Positions 53,017-62,374 are shown, numbered from the stretch's first letter. The stretch: 64,000 bases of DNA from Burkholderia sp. S171 (GCF_009766085.1 NZ_LMUF01000064.1:94108-158107), one strand, 5' to 3'. Numbers and translations are program-made. The notes: generated from the sequence alone by a model not told the origin.

Positions 53017-55173
53017 ATGAAGGTAAGCTTGCGCCGCACCCATGCAGCAGTCCTTTCTGCGATTGCGTTGTTAGCAGTGGTCCCGCCAGCATGGGCTCAA
53101 TCAGTCCCGTCCCCGACAGCGACCGCAGCATCCGTCATCGATCCCCCGGGCCGTGTCGCTCGTCTTAACTACTTCGACGGCAGCGTGACCATGGAGCCGG
53201 CCGGTGCAACCGACTGGGCATATGCCGAACTGAATCGTCCGCTTACGACCGGCGATCAGTTGTGGGTAGACAGCGGTGCACGCGGCGAACTGCACGTCGG
53301 CTCTACCGCGCTGCGACTGAGTCAACAGACTGCTTTAAGCATTGTCGATATCGACGACAAGAACCTGCAGTTGAAAGTGACGCAGGGCACGCTCTCTACG
53401 CGGGTGAGGGCATTGCCTTCCGGTCAGACTGTCGAAATAGACACGCCGAATGTCGCGATGCAGGCGTCGAGCCCGGGTGAATTTCGGGTAGACGTGGCAC
53501 CTGACGGTAACTCGACGACTGTGACGCTGCGAAGCGGCACCGCCAATCTTTATGGTGACGGCGGTGTATTTCAAATGACCGCGGGCCAGCAAATCACGTT
53601 CACCGGCGTGAACCTTCAGCAACAGGCAAGTGGATCGGCGCCGGCTCTCGACGCCTTCGATCAATGGGTCGTCAGCCGCGATCGCTTGGAAGATGGTTCG
53701 GCCTCCGCACGATATGTATCGCGGGAGATTCCGGGTTATGAAGACCTCGATGCGAACGGCACGTGGCGCAGTGACCCGAACTACGGTGAAGTCTGGGTCC
53801 CGACCGTTGCTGTAACCGCGCAATGGGCGCCGTATCACCAAGGTCATTGGACGTGGATTGCGCCGTGGGGCTGGACCTGGATAGACGATGCCCCCTGGGG
53901 TTTCGCGCCTTTCCATTATGGTCGATGGGCGCATCTGGGCGATGCCTGGGCGTGGGTTCCGGGGCCTGTGGTCGTCGCTCAGCCGGTGTATGCGCCGGCG
54001 CTCGTGGCGTTTGTTGGCGGTGGCGGCGGTTCGCATTGGGGTGTCGACCTGGCGATCGGCGGTGCGGTGGGCGTGGGGGTTGCATGGTTTGCATTGGGCC
54101 CGCACGAACCGTGGCACCCGGGCTCGGGTTATAGCCCGAGCTATTACAACCGGGTCAACAACGTGAACATCACGAATGTGCACAACACGACCATCGTCAA
54201 CAACATCACGAACGTTCATAACACCTATATCAACCAGCGTGTGCCGGGTGCTATTACGGCCGTGCCGGCGAACACGTTCGTGCAGGGCCAGCAGGTGGCG
54301 CAGGCATCGCGCAGGCTGACGGCACAACAAATTGGCGGCGCGCAGATTGGGGCAGGCATGCCCGGTATCGCACCGGTACGCGGCAGCTTCACGGGCGGGA
54401 TGCGACCCGCTTCTGCGCGTGCGCCCGAGATGGCCATGCAACGTCAAGTGGTCGCTACCCGCGCACCGGTGGTTCCTGCGGCATACCGGGATACGCTCGC
54501 ACAACACTTCGCCAGCGGCGGAGCGCGCGTGGCCGGTGCGGGTGAGCCGATCGTGCGGACGACAGTGCCGGCAGCCTTCACGCGTCCGTTGAACCACGGT
54601 GCGGCTGTGGCGCCATCGCCGCAAGGCTATCGTTTGGTGAACCGGGCGCAAGCACGTCCGGTCGGAGTGCAAGGCGCGCCGGCCAGGAACGTTCAAGCGA
54701 ATGCGCCGCGTGAAGAAGCGCGACCGCCGCAGGGTGCGCGCCCCGCGGAACCCGCGCAGCAGCGTGCGCCTTTAGCCAATGCAAATGGTGCACCGCGGCC
54801 GCCCGCAGAAAACCACGAGCCTGCACCCCATGCCGAGCGTCCGGTTCAGAACGAGCCGCAAGCACCCCATGCCGAGCGGCCGGCTCAAAACGAGCCGCAA
54901 GCGCCCCGGCAAGAGCAAGCCATGCGCGCGCCGAACGCGCAGCAACAGCGTCCCGCGCCGGAAGCCGCGCCTCGTCCGGAGGAGCATGAAGTCCAGCACC
55001 CGCGTCCGGTCGAGCCGCCGGTCTCGCATGTGGAAAGGCCGCAGCCTGCCCGTCCGCCGGTTCAGCAAGAGGCCCATCGGGAGGAACCGCAGCATCCGCG
55101 TCCGGAACCCCGTCCTGAAGCGCATCCGCCAGCACCTAAGGGTGGTGAGCATCACGAGGAGCAACCGAAGTAA
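53017..55173 (+). CDS. Exported FecR-domain protein with Trp-rich and Pro-rich regions
   Basis: A 718-residue protein with a signal peptide (cleavage near AWAQS). A FecR-like domain lies at about residues 45-210 (GDQLWVDSGARGELHVG, LKVTQGTLSTRVRALP, VDIAP-like strands). A tryptophan-rich block follows (269-318; WAPYHQGHWTWIAPWGWTWI, of the DUF6600 type), then a small hydrophobic stretch and an Asn-rich run (about 378-407). The last 180 residues are Pro/Glu/His-rich with a 13-residue tandem repeat. FecR domains here act as structural modules rather than sigma-factor sensors, since no sigma gene is adjacent. The function is unknown; cell-envelope location is likely. Confidence 0.85.
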   Translation: MKVSLRRTHAAVLSAIALLAVVPPAWAQSVPSPTATAASVIDPPGRVARLNYFDGSVTMEPAGATDWAYAELNRPLTTGDQLWVDSGARGELHVGSTALRLSQQTALSIVDIDDKNLQLKVTQGTLSTRVRALPSGQTVEIDTPNVAMQASSPGEFRVDVAPDGNSTTVTLRSGTANLYGDGGVFQMTAGQQITFTGVNLQQQASGSAPALDAFDQWVVSRDRLEDGSASARYVSREIPGYEDLDANGTWRSDPNYGEVWVPTVAVTAQWAPYHQGHWTWIAPWGWTWIDDAPWGFAPFHYGRWAHLGDAWAWVPGPVVVAQPVYAPALVAFVGGGGGSHWGVDLAIGGAVGVGVAWFALGPHEPWHPGSGYSPSYYNRVNNVNITNVHNTTIVNNITNVHNTYINQRVPGAITAVPANTFVQGQQVAQASRRLTAQQIGGAQIGAGMPGIAPVRGSFTGGMRPASARAPEMAMQRQVVATRAPVVPAAYRDTLAQHFASGGARVAGAGEPIVRTTVPAAFTRPLNHGAAVAPSPQGYRLVNRAQARPVGVQGAPARNVQANAPREEARPPQGARPAEPAQQRAPLANANGAPRPPAENHEPAPHAERPVQNEPQAPHAERPAQNEPQAPRQEQAMRAPNAQQQRPAPEAAPRPEEHEVQHPRPVEPPVSHVERPQPARPPVQQEAHREEPQHPRPEPRPEAHPPAPKGGEHHEEQPK
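54823..54900 (+). repeat. 39-bp tandem repeat inside the FecR-domain gene
   Basis: Two adjacent 39-bp units (54823-54861 and 54862-54900), in frame, encode APHAERP(V/A)QNEPQ. Differences are few and mostly silent, which points to recent duplication. They lie in the proline-rich C-terminal region. Confidence 0.85.
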
Positions 55174-55573
55174 GCGTTTGATTTGCTGAGAGCCTGGCAG
55201 CCGGTTTTGTTCGCTTTAGCGAGCGTGATCGGCTGCCGGCGACAGCGCTTGTGTTGAGGCGAGGCGGGCATCCATGGGGGCTCGCGTTGTGCTCGCGGGC
55301 ATGCCTTTGGTTCGAATAGGCCGCCGCGTGCTAACCGCTAAGGGCGCTTAGTGACAGGCCCGGAGTCGTCAACGCTTGCAGGTAAAGATAACGCCAGACC
55401 TGAACGTTTAAGCCTGTTTCTCGATCTCCATCGCTAAGGTATTTTTGTCGCCTACCAAGCGCTGCGATAATCCCGGACCTTCCTTGGCAGGACACTCGTT
55501 CTTGCCGTGCGGGACCGGCACCCAACTCCCATTGCCACACGAATAATCAGTCTTAACAGCGGAAACCTGATCC
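55174..55573. other. Gap between FecR-domain and DUF4337 genes
   Basis: No gene is supported. A hairpin with an 8-bp stem lies near the left end (55196-55237, listed separately). The rest would hold the DUF4337 promoter. A minus-strand frame at 55331-55540 has no ribosome binding site or recognisable sequence. Confidence 0.45.
55196..55237 (+). terminator. Hairpin after the FecR-domain gene
   Basis: ggcagccg (55196-55203) pairs with cggctgcc (55230-55237), with a shorter inner hairpin between. It is 22 bases after the stop codon. There is no T-run after it, so termination is only probable. Confidence 0.45.
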
Positions 55574-56134
55574 ATGTCGAATGAAAGTGCCCCTCACGAG
55601 CATGCGGTTGAACATGCGGCGCATTCGGGCGATCCGTTATCCCGCTGGGTTGCTGTATTCACCGCCATTCTCGCGGCGCTCTCGGGGCTTTTGCACTACG
55701 AGGAAGGGGTCTTGCAAACGCAGTCCCTGCTGTTCAAGAACGACGCGGTGCTGCTGCAAAGCAAAACCAGCGATGAATGGAATCTGTATCAGGCGCAATC
55801 CAGCAAGGGGCATCTGATGGAGCTTGCCGCTGAATTGTCCGGTCCTGACAAGCAGGCGTATTACCGCGACCAGATCGCCAAATACGAGCTTCGAAAGAAA
55901 GAGATCCAGGCCAAGGCGCACGACATGGAAAAGCAGGTGGAAGAAGCCAACCTGCAATCCGAGCGCAAGGGCCATCCGCAACACATGTTCGGTCAGGCGC
56001 TTGCGTTAATCAACGTCGCTATTTCGCTAGCGGCAATTACATCGCTCACAGGCAGTCGCAAGCTGTTCGTGGTCGCGGGCCTGGCGGGGGTGGCAGGGAT
56101 CGTCGTGTCCGTTCTCGGGTTCCTGAATATCTGA
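55574..56134 (+). CDS. DUF4337 domain-containing membrane protein
   Basis: A 186-residue protein. The N-terminus is short and polar (His-rich), then a TM segment (about residues 25-42), a long helical coiled-coil region (about 60-135, Lys/Glu-rich) and two C-terminal TM helices (about 140-186). This three-helix layout with WNLYQAQSSKGHLMELA is the DUF4337 pattern. Function is unknown. The adjacent phosphatase gene is convergent with it. Confidence 0.85.
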   Translation: MSNESAPHEHAVEHAAHSGDPLSRWVAVFTAILAALSGLLHYEEGVLQTQSLLFKNDAVLLQSKTSDEWNLYQAQSSKGHLMELAAELSGPDKQAYYRDQIAKYELRKKEIQAKAHDMEKQVEEANLQSERKGHPQHMFGQALALINVAISLAAITSLTGSRKLFVVAGLAGVAGIVVSVLGFLNI

Positions 56135-56172
56135 GCCATTACGTTGGGTTCCTTGCTTTGCCCGGGCATTAG

Positions 56173-56805
56173 CTAGCCGCCTGGACACGTCACGGAGCGA
56201 TGATTCAGGCCCTCATGGTCAACGCTAAAGACCGCATTGACCTTGTCCGCGCTTTGCGTAATCCGCAGCACGTAGATGCTGTCGTAATCCGCACTTGCCC
56301 AATGAGGCACGCTCGCTGCGTCGCCGCCGGCGTCGCTGACAATCTTACGGGCAAGTGTCTCGATGATCTTATGTTCCCAAGCGACTACCACCAGTTTGTC
56401 TTTGTACTGGGGTGCCAGCAGGGTCGCACGCAGGTCGTCGGTCCTGGAAAATCCAATCGACGCATCTACCGGCAGACCAAAATAAATTGCAGTCGGTTCG
56501 ATGGTCGCTAGCGGGCGGACATAGTCGTACTTGATGCCGCTATCGTTCTTTTCCTTAGCCGGATCCGGCGCAAAAATGAAGTCTGGTTTACCGTATTTGC
56601 TTTCGATGACCCGTGGCAACGCGAGCGCACGATTCAGGCCCTGGCAACTTAGCTGACCGAGGCCGGCGACGGGTTTCTCCCCGTGCCGAACCATGACGAT
56701 TGTTTCAACCTGGTCGCTGGCGGCGCGGGCCGGTATCGACCCAAGCACCATGATGGCGAGCACCAGCGATAGGACGCCTGACGGCGGGCGGCTGCGATTT
56801 TTCAT
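56173..56805 (-). CDS. Exported histidine phosphatase-like protein
   Basis: A 210-residue protein with a signal peptide (cleavage near ARAAS). VRHGEKP carries the phosphohistidine at H41. The usual second-half catalytic histidine is in WEHKIIETLA. It resembles small exported PGAM-fold proteins found in soil proteobacteria, whose substrates are unknown. It may act on periplasmic phosphoesters. It is convergent with the DUF4337 gene and about 160 bases from the deacetylase gene. Confidence 0.78.
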   Translation of the reverse strand: MKNRSRPPSGVLSLVLAIMVLGSIPARAASDQVETIVMVRHGEKPVAGLGQLSCQGLNRALALPRVIESKYGKPDFIFAPDPAKEKNDSGIKYDYVRPLATIEPTAIYFGLPVDASIGFSRTDDLRATLLAPQYKDKLVVVAWEHKIIETLARKIVSDAGGDAASVPHWASADYDSIYVLRITQSADKVNAVFSVDHEGLNHRSVTCPGG

Positions 56806-56965
56806 GAGGAGTCGGCCACGTTGCGTGTGAGCCGCAATTCTAGCAATTCCCGGCCCGGCAGCGCTTAACCGATGCAGGGGAACGTGCTTTCATGGTGAAG
56901 CAGGCAACGAAATTGCGCGGTCATTCACTTGAAGCCAGCCGTCGCACGAAGCGACGGATCGTCCG

Positions 56966-57814
56966 TCACCGCTTCACTGCAAGATAAGCGCGGCTCAGGG
57001 TCGGCCGGCTATGTACCCACAGCCTGGATGCAAGCCACGACGGCGGCCGGTCCCGCACCTCCAGCCGATAAATCGATCGTTCGTCGGCTTCTTTAGACCC
57101 GCGAATATTGGGGCCCATCTCGCACGTGTAGAAATGTTTGAAACCGGTCTCGCGGGCGACTTGCCGGTAGTCGTCGTCGTAGAAGCCTTGAGGCCAGCAT
57201 AGATGGTCAGAGGCTTCGCCCATGCGCGTCTGAAGTTCTGCACGCGCAGCGACGAGGTCGCGCCGCAACGCAGCACATTTTTCTTCGCGGTTGCGCGCAA
57301 CCTTATCCCAACGCACGTGGCTGTGTGTGTGGCTATGAAATTCGAACGTCCCTGCACGACGCATTGCATCGATCTCGGACCATCGCAGGATCGCGCGATC
57401 AGTGTCGCCCTTCTCGATAGCCAGGTCGCCTTCGTGATGATTAAGCAACTCGGGCAATTCGCCACCCGAGTGCGCGTGAACGCGTGGCGCGCCGTCGCCT
57501 GGCCAACTGGTGACCAGAAAGCACAGGGCGGTAAAACCATACTGCTGCAGCACAGGATGGGCATGCACCCAGTTGTCGAGATAACCGTCGTCGAAGGTCA
57601 GTACGACTGACTTCGCCGGCAACGATGCCCCTGCCAGGTACGCGCTCAACTGCGCGGCTCTCACGGTCTGGTAACCCGCTTGCGCGAGGTAGGCCATCTG
57701 AGCCGCAAAACGATCGGGCGAGACTGTAATCATTCCCGGTGACGTGCTGATGTGGTGATACATCAGTACGGGCACCGCATGCGCTTGCGCTTGCGCTTTG
57801 CCTTTCCCTCTCAC
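56966..57814 (-). CDS. Polysaccharide deacetylase (NodB-type, carbohydrate esterase family 4)
   Basis: A 282-residue protein without a signal peptide. The metal-binding D-D of NodB is in VLTFDDGYLDN, and the H-x3-H in HSHTHSHVRW; further motifs are LCWPQGFYDDDY and the final PPSWLASRLW. It should remove N- or O-acetyl groups from a polysaccharide or a lipid-linked sugar. The GTG start overlaps the stop of the glycosyltransferase gene (GTGA), so the two are translationally coupled. This suggests a shared glycan product. Confidence 0.85.
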   Translation of the reverse strand: MRGKGKAQAQAHAVPVLMYHHISTSPGMITVSPDRFAAQMAYLAQAGYQTVRAAQLSAYLAGASLPAKSVVLTFDDGYLDNWVHAHPVLQQYGFTALCFLVTSWPGDGAPRVHAHSGGELPELLNHHEGDLAIEKGDTDRAILRWSEIDAMRRAGTFEFHSHTHSHVRWDKVARNREEKCAALRRDLVAARAELQTRMGEASDHLCWPQGFYDDDYRQVARETGFKHFYTCEMGPNIRGSKEADERSIYRLEVRDRPPSWLASRLWVHSRPTLSRAYLAVKR

Positions 57815-58905
57815 GCGTTAAGCCGCCGTTCGTTGATGCCGCGTTCGTAGAAGTCGATGGTTTCGTCAGCCATGCCGTCGACGGTAAAGCTGGCATCGGT
57901 CAGGAGGCGCCCTGCAACGCCGAGTTGCACGCGAAGCCTCGGGTTATCGATCAGGCGGGCAATGGCCGCTCGCAGCGCTTCAATGTCGTGTGGCGGCACA
58001 AGCAGGCCGTTCACGCCGTGCGTGATCAATTCCGGCACACCATCGACGTCCGTACCGATGACCGGCAATCCTGCTGCCATGGCTTCTATATAGGACTGCC
58101 CCAATGCTTCCTGATGGGTTGGCAGCACAAAGAAATCGCAGCCTCGCAGCACATTCGGAATGTCCGTGCGAAAGCCGAGTAGATGGACGCGGTCGCTAAT
58201 CCCCAGACCGTCGACGATATTCTTGATCTTGTCGAACCACGGTCCGTCACCGGCCATCACGATGTGCAGGTTCGGACGTTCCGCAAGCATGGGCCGCACC
58301 GCATCGATCAAATCCTCATGGCCCTTCTTATCGCGCACGATCGCGACCATGGCCGCAATGATGGCCTCTGGGCCTAAACCGAGTTCACCGCGTAACGTGG
58401 AATGAGAAAGGGCCGGTGGCTTGACGATGCCGTCGTAGATAGTTTCAACGCGACTCTTCGATACACCCGCGGAAATCAGGTATTCGCGCACATGGCGGCT
58501 CACTGCAATGACGCGATGCGGAATCCACGTGTAGGTGGCAAGCGAACTGATGGGCAAGGCGAGGTGGCGCGTACGGACCACGAGCGGCGTGCCGGCGAGC
58601 CTCCCCGCCGTGCCCGCAACAATACTGTCGTGGCCGCTATGCGTGTTGAGAACGTCGAAGTTGCTGCGCGTCAGCAATGCCTTGATCGTCAGCATGGACG
58701 AAACATCGGCACCGCCTTTCATCCTCGCGTGGTGAACGGTGAAACCTTCCTCTTTCGCGCGCACTCCGAGCCGGGCATCGACAGGGCAGACGACTTCTAC
58801 AGCGTGGCCCCGGGAGCGCAACACGATCATTTCCTTGAGCGTCCTGTGTTCCTGGCCGCCCCAGCCCCCTGACGACTCGCTATGAAGTACTCGCAATGCT
58901 TTCAT
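57811..58905 (-). CDS. Glycosyltransferase family 4 protein
   Basis: A 364-residue GT-B enzyme. The N-terminal Rossmann domain starts RVLHSESSGGWGGQEHR. The C-terminal nucleotide-sugar site has the E-x7-E motif (EALGQSYIE) followed by AMAAGLPVIGTDVDGVPE. It should use a nucleotide-activated sugar to elongate a cell-surface glycan. It is coupled to the deacetylase gene and has no other polysaccharide genes nearby in the window, so its role is limited to a two-gene unit. Confidence 0.9.
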   Translation of the reverse strand: MKALRVLHSESSGGWGGQEHRTLKEMIVLRSRGHAVEVVCPVDARLGVRAKEEGFTVHHARMKGGADVSSMLTIKALLTRSNFDVLNTHSGHDSIVAGTAGRLAGTPLVVRTRHLALPISSLATYTWIPHRVIAVSRHVREYLISAGVSKSRVETIYDGIVKPPALSHSTLRGELGLGPEAIIAAMVAIVRDKKGHEDLIDAVRPMLAERPNLHIVMAGDGPWFDKIKNIVDGLGISDRVHLLGFRTDIPNVLRGCDFFVLPTHQEALGQSYIEAMAAGLPVIGTDVDGVPELITHGVNGLLVPPHDIEALRAAIARLIDNPRLRVQLGVAGRLLTDASFTVDGMADETIDFYERGINERRLNA

Positions 58906-59433
58906 CTGTTCGCTGCTCCCGGCAGTACGTAAACGTTCTGTAGCGGCCGTAATATATCGTAATAATCCGAGAAAAAAGTGGCGGGATTCAAAAAAACTTG
59001 ATGTGGCTGAATTGGTTACAAAGCCTTACCCAGCTTAGCCGTCGACGATCTGATTACAAGCTGCAAGGCAAACGTTTGCGAGTTGCTGCGCAGTTTTTTT
59101 GAGGTCATCCATGATTGAACGAATACTTCAAATACAAGCGATGGCCGCGAGTAAATTCGTTCGGACTAAGAACGGAACAGCGTTACCGGGAAGGTTAAAT
59201 GAGGAATCGGCTGTAAGCCACGGTACTTACTGTTTGAGTGCGGGTCGTTGCGGTAGACCAGGAGGTTGGCAGATAAGACGATGCTGAACAGGCCGCAAGC
59301 CTGACGCGGGTGGGCATACGTGATTAATATGGCAGCCGCTTATAGAATATATTTTACATTCCAATCAACGCTTTGTACTCTGTGCGCTTTTCCGGGAAGT
59401 CACTTGGGCTGCTTAGCCTCATAGGAGCGTTGA
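58906..59433. other. 528-base gap; possible small RNA or small ORF
   Basis: The left end holds the glycosyltransferase promoter. A palindrome gcaaacgtttgc (59068-59079) followed by ctgcgcag and a T7 run (59094-59100) looks like an intrinsic terminator, yet no gene precedes it on the plus strand. A 58-codon frame starts at ATG 59111, 6 bases after GAGG, and ends at 59287, but its sequence is not recognisable. The right end is the leader of the secreted hydrolase. Confidence 0.4.
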
Positions 59434-60303
59434 ATGTTTCAACCTGGGCCGCGTCGCCTTCTATTACGCATGTCGCTTGCAGCCATTTGCTGTGTTTCCG
59501 GTTCCCACGCTTTTGCACGCGAATTAACGCTGCATCACGCCTCGACGCAGAGTGCTCAGGTCATGGAAATATCGTCGGCGGGTGAGGGCATAGTGGAAGA
59601 GCTGCCTTTGCAAGGCGGAGGTTTCCAGCGCGTTTTGTACACCAAGGCCAAGCGCGAAACAAAAGGCATTATCGTGATGTTCCCCGGCGGCACCGGCGAG
59701 ATCGACATTGAGAAGAGCGGAGAGGTCAAGAATGCGAAGAATTTCGTCGTGCGTTCTGACGAACTCTGGCGTGACAGGGGTTATGGCATCGTGCTGGTCG
59801 ACGCGCTGGATCACCAGTCCATGCGAGGGCAGCGCAGTAGCGCCGAGTATGCAGAGGTAACGAAAAAGATCATTGAGTTTGCAGGTATGCAGGCGAGTGT
59901 TCCTGTATGGGTGCTTGGTACAAGCCAAGGTTCCATTGCCGCGATGAACGCTGCATCGCATGCCGGAAGCATGCAGCTTGCCGGCCTGATCTTGACCGAG
60001 TCCGTGTCCATTCTCGGCGGCTCTCATGAAACCGTGTTCGATGCGCGTCCTGCCGATGTCCGCGTGCCTTCGCTTGTTGTCGCAAACGTAAATGACCAAT
60101 GCAAGGTCGCACCGCCGTCCATGGCACAGTCAATTGCGCAATCAATTCGCCACGCTCCAGTAACGGTCCTGACCGTTAGCGGCGGCACGCAACGTACCCA
60201 CGACGATTGCGGCTCGCTGACTCCGCATGGCTACTATGGAATAGAAGAAACGGTAGTGAACGGTATTGTGGACTGGATGCAGAAAACGCAAAACCGGCCT
60301 TGA
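59434..60303 (+). CDS. Secreted alpha/beta hydrolase-like protein
   Basis: A 289-residue exported protein (signal peptide about 30 residues, ending near AFARE). It has the nucleophile elbow GTSQGS (WVLGTSQGSIAAMNAA), an oxyanion strand IIVMFPGGTGE, a candidate acid in NDQC and histidines in RTHDDCG and PHGYYG. AGGAG precedes the ATG. It is a probable esterase or hydrolase of unknown substrate. It stands alone. Confidence 0.75.
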   Translation: MFQPGPRRLLLRMSLAAICCVSGSHAFARELTLHHASTQSAQVMEISSAGEGIVEELPLQGGGFQRVLYTKAKRETKGIIVMFPGGTGEIDIEKSGEVKNAKNFVVRSDELWRDRGYGIVLVDALDHQSMRGQRSSAEYAEVTKKIIEFAGMQASVPVWVLGTSQGSIAAMNAASHAGSMQLAGLILTESVSILGGSHETVFDARPADVRVPSLVVANVNDQCKVAPPSMAQSIAQSIRHAPVTVLTVSGGTQRTHDDCGSLTPHGYYGIEETVVNGIVDWMQKTQNRP

Positions 60304-60458
60304 TTTCAAGGGGTTTTCGCAACGAGCAGGGCAAACATACGATGGATCGCTCGGGAGTCGGCCCGACCTTGATCGGCGTCTCGCGATTACTCCAAGCCGG
60401 AATATATCGTCGGCGTTTGGCTTATGATTGAGGCCCTCAAAAAGCAAAGTTGCCGGCC

Positions 60459-61061
60459 ATGATCCCTGACGCTTCCCTTGATATCCCACCTACGCTGACC
60501 GGCCCCACAATCGAACTTCGTCCTATGCAGTCATCGCATCAGGAGGCGCTGGTGAACGCCGCGTCAGATGGTGAATTGTGGACCATGAAGGTGACGGTCG
60601 TTCCGGGTCCCGAGACGGCGGGGCAATACATTGCTACTGCGCTAGCAGGTCGGCAGGCCGGAACTGTGATGCCGTTTGTTATCGTCAAGCGAGAGACCGG
60701 GCAGGTGCTGGGCAGCACCCGGTTCTGGAAGATCGATCGCGTGAATAGAAAGCTCGAAATTGGCCATTCCTGGCTAAGTGCCTCGGTGCAGCGCTCGGGC
60801 GTCAATACTGAAGCGAAGTACCTTCTCCTGGCCTACGCGTTCGAAGTCATGAATGCTGTGCGCGTCCAATTCACTACAGACGAGCTAAACGCCAAATCCC
60901 GAGCGGCGATCCTGCGCATTGGCGCGAAGGAGGAGGGCATTGTCCGGCACGAGCGCATCATGCCGGACGGCCGCAAGCGCAACTCGGTCCGGTTCAGCAT
61001 CATTGATTCCGAGTGGCAGGAGGTAAAGGCCTTACTGCAGCAGAAGATGCGCTTGAAATAA
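60459..61061 (+). CDS. GNAT family N-acetyltransferase (RimJ/RimL-type)
   Basis: A 200-residue acetyltransferase. Motif elements are VIVKRETGQVLGSTRFWKID, EIGHSWLSASVQRSGVNTEAKYLLLAYAFE, the RVQFTTDELNAKSRAAILRIGAKEEG segment containing the acetyl-CoA-binding region, and a C-terminal strand. It is related to RimJ/RimL and to bleomycin-resistance-like acetyltransferases; the acceptor is unknown. I chose ATG 60459; a TTG three codons upstream is possible. Confidence 0.87.
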   Translation: MIPDASLDIPPTLTGPTIELRPMQSSHQEALVNAASDGELWTMKVTVVPGPETAGQYIATALAGRQAGTVMPFVIVKRETGQVLGSTRFWKIDRVNRKLEIGHSWLSASVQRSGVNTEAKYLLLAYAFEVMNAVRVQFTTDELNAKSRAAILRIGAKEEGIVRHERIMPDGRKRNSVRFSIIDSEWQEVKALLQQKMRLK

Positions 61062-61093
61062 CCCGGGCCGGCTTTTTATGACTACGGTCCAAC

Positions 61094-62209
61094 TCATGTA
61101 AGCAGGCTTTCAGCCGGTACGTAGGTAAGCCCAAGGTCGCGTGCAACGGCTTTGTAAGTGACGTGTCCCTCGCACACGTTCAAGCCGGCGCGCAGATGCG
61201 GATCATCAGACAGCGCGCGCCTCCAGCCTTTGTCCGCGATTGCCAGCGCGTGCCCGATTGTCGCGTTCGTGAGCGCGAACGTCGAGGTTCGCGCCACCGC
61301 ACCGGGCATGTTGGCCACGCAGTAATGCACGATATTGTCCACGATGAAAGTCGGGTCTGTATGCGTGGTGGGGCGGGACGTCTCGAAGCAACCGCCCTGA
61401 TCGATGGCGACATCGACAACAACAGCGCCCGGCTTCATATGCGAAATCATGTTGCGAGTCACGAGCTTCGGCGCAGCAGCGCCCGGGATAAGCACGCCGC
61501 CGATCAGGAGATCGGCGGCGTGCGCTGAATCCTCGATCGTCTGCACATTCGAACATAGCGTGGTGACGCGGTTGCCGTAGATAACGTCCAGTGCGCGCAA
61601 ACGCTCGAGGTTCTTATCGATTATTGTCACACGCGCGCCCATGCCCACTGCAATCTGCAACGCGTTGGTCCCGACCACGCCTGCACCAATGATCACCACA
61701 TGTGCCGGCGCTACGCCGGGAACACCGCCAAGCAGCAACGCCATGCCTCCCTTCGATTTCTCCAAGTGCGCCGCGCCTGCCTGGATCGACATGCGGCCCG
61801 CGACTTCGCTCATGGGCGCGAGCAACGGCAAGCCGCCGCCGGGTCCGGTGATTGTTTCGTAAGCAATGCAGACGGCTTTGGAGTCGATCAGGGCGCGTGT
61901 CTGCTCCGGGTCAGGCGCGAGATGGAGGTACGTATAGAGAATTTGCCCCGCGCGCAGCATCGCGCATTCGGCGGGTTGCGGCTCCTTCACCTTGATGATC
62001 ATCTCTGCACGCGCGAAAACCTCCTGCGCCGTGTCGACCACAGTGGCGCCCGCAGCCTTGTAGGCTTCATCCGATAAACCGATCTCCGCGCCTGCCGCTG
62101 TCTGGACGACAACGTCGTGCCTGTGAGACACCAGCTCGCGAACGCCCGCAGGCGTCAGCCCGACCCGATATTCATGGTTCTTGATTTCTTTAGGCAGACC
62201 GATACGCAT
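61094..62209 (-). CDS. ald: Alanine dehydrogenase
   Basis: A 371-residue enzyme, the normal length for the family. It begins MRIGLPKEIKNHEYRVGLTPAG, has the substrate-side KVKEPQ, and the NAD+ motif GAGVVGTNALQIAVGMGA in the second half, ending with the segment DLGLTYVPAESLL. It catalyses reversible oxidation of L-alanine to pyruvate and ammonia with NAD+. The start is the ATG at 62209. It is cotranscribed at most with the symporter upstream; no Lrp-like regulator is adjacent. Confidence 0.92.
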   Translation of the reverse strand: MRIGLPKEIKNHEYRVGLTPAGVRELVSHRHDVVVQTAAGAEIGLSDEAYKAAGATVVDTAQEVFARAEMIIKVKEPQPAECAMLRAGQILYTYLHLAPDPEQTRALIDSKAVCIAYETITGPGGGLPLLAPMSEVAGRMSIQAGAAHLEKSKGGMALLLGGVPGVAPAHVVIIGAGVVGTNALQIAVGMGARVTIIDKNLERLRALDVIYGNRVTTLCSNVQTIEDSAHAADLLIGGVLIPGAAAPKLVTRNMISHMKPGAVVVDVAIDQGGCFETSRPTTHTDPTFIVDNIVHYCVANMPGAVARTSTFALTNATIGHALAIADKGWRRALSDDPHLRAGLNVCEGHVTYKAVARDLGLTYVPAESLLT

Positions 62210-62374
62210 GATGCACTCTCCTCCAGGGAAGACCGGTGCCGGCGTCCGCGGCCATGGACGCCCAGGCGAACCCTTGTACGCGGATACAAGAAGATCCGCA
62301 GCCGCCAAAGGTGATTTACTGCAAGCCAGGGCAGTCGCCGCCGCGCATTGACAGTGCCCTGTGCAAGATTGCTT

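Noticed and set aside
53335-54696. Open frame of 453 codons on the minus strand
   Set aside because: It lies opposite the FecR-domain gene, which has a signal peptide, recognisable domains and a good start. The minus frame has no domain-like sequence.
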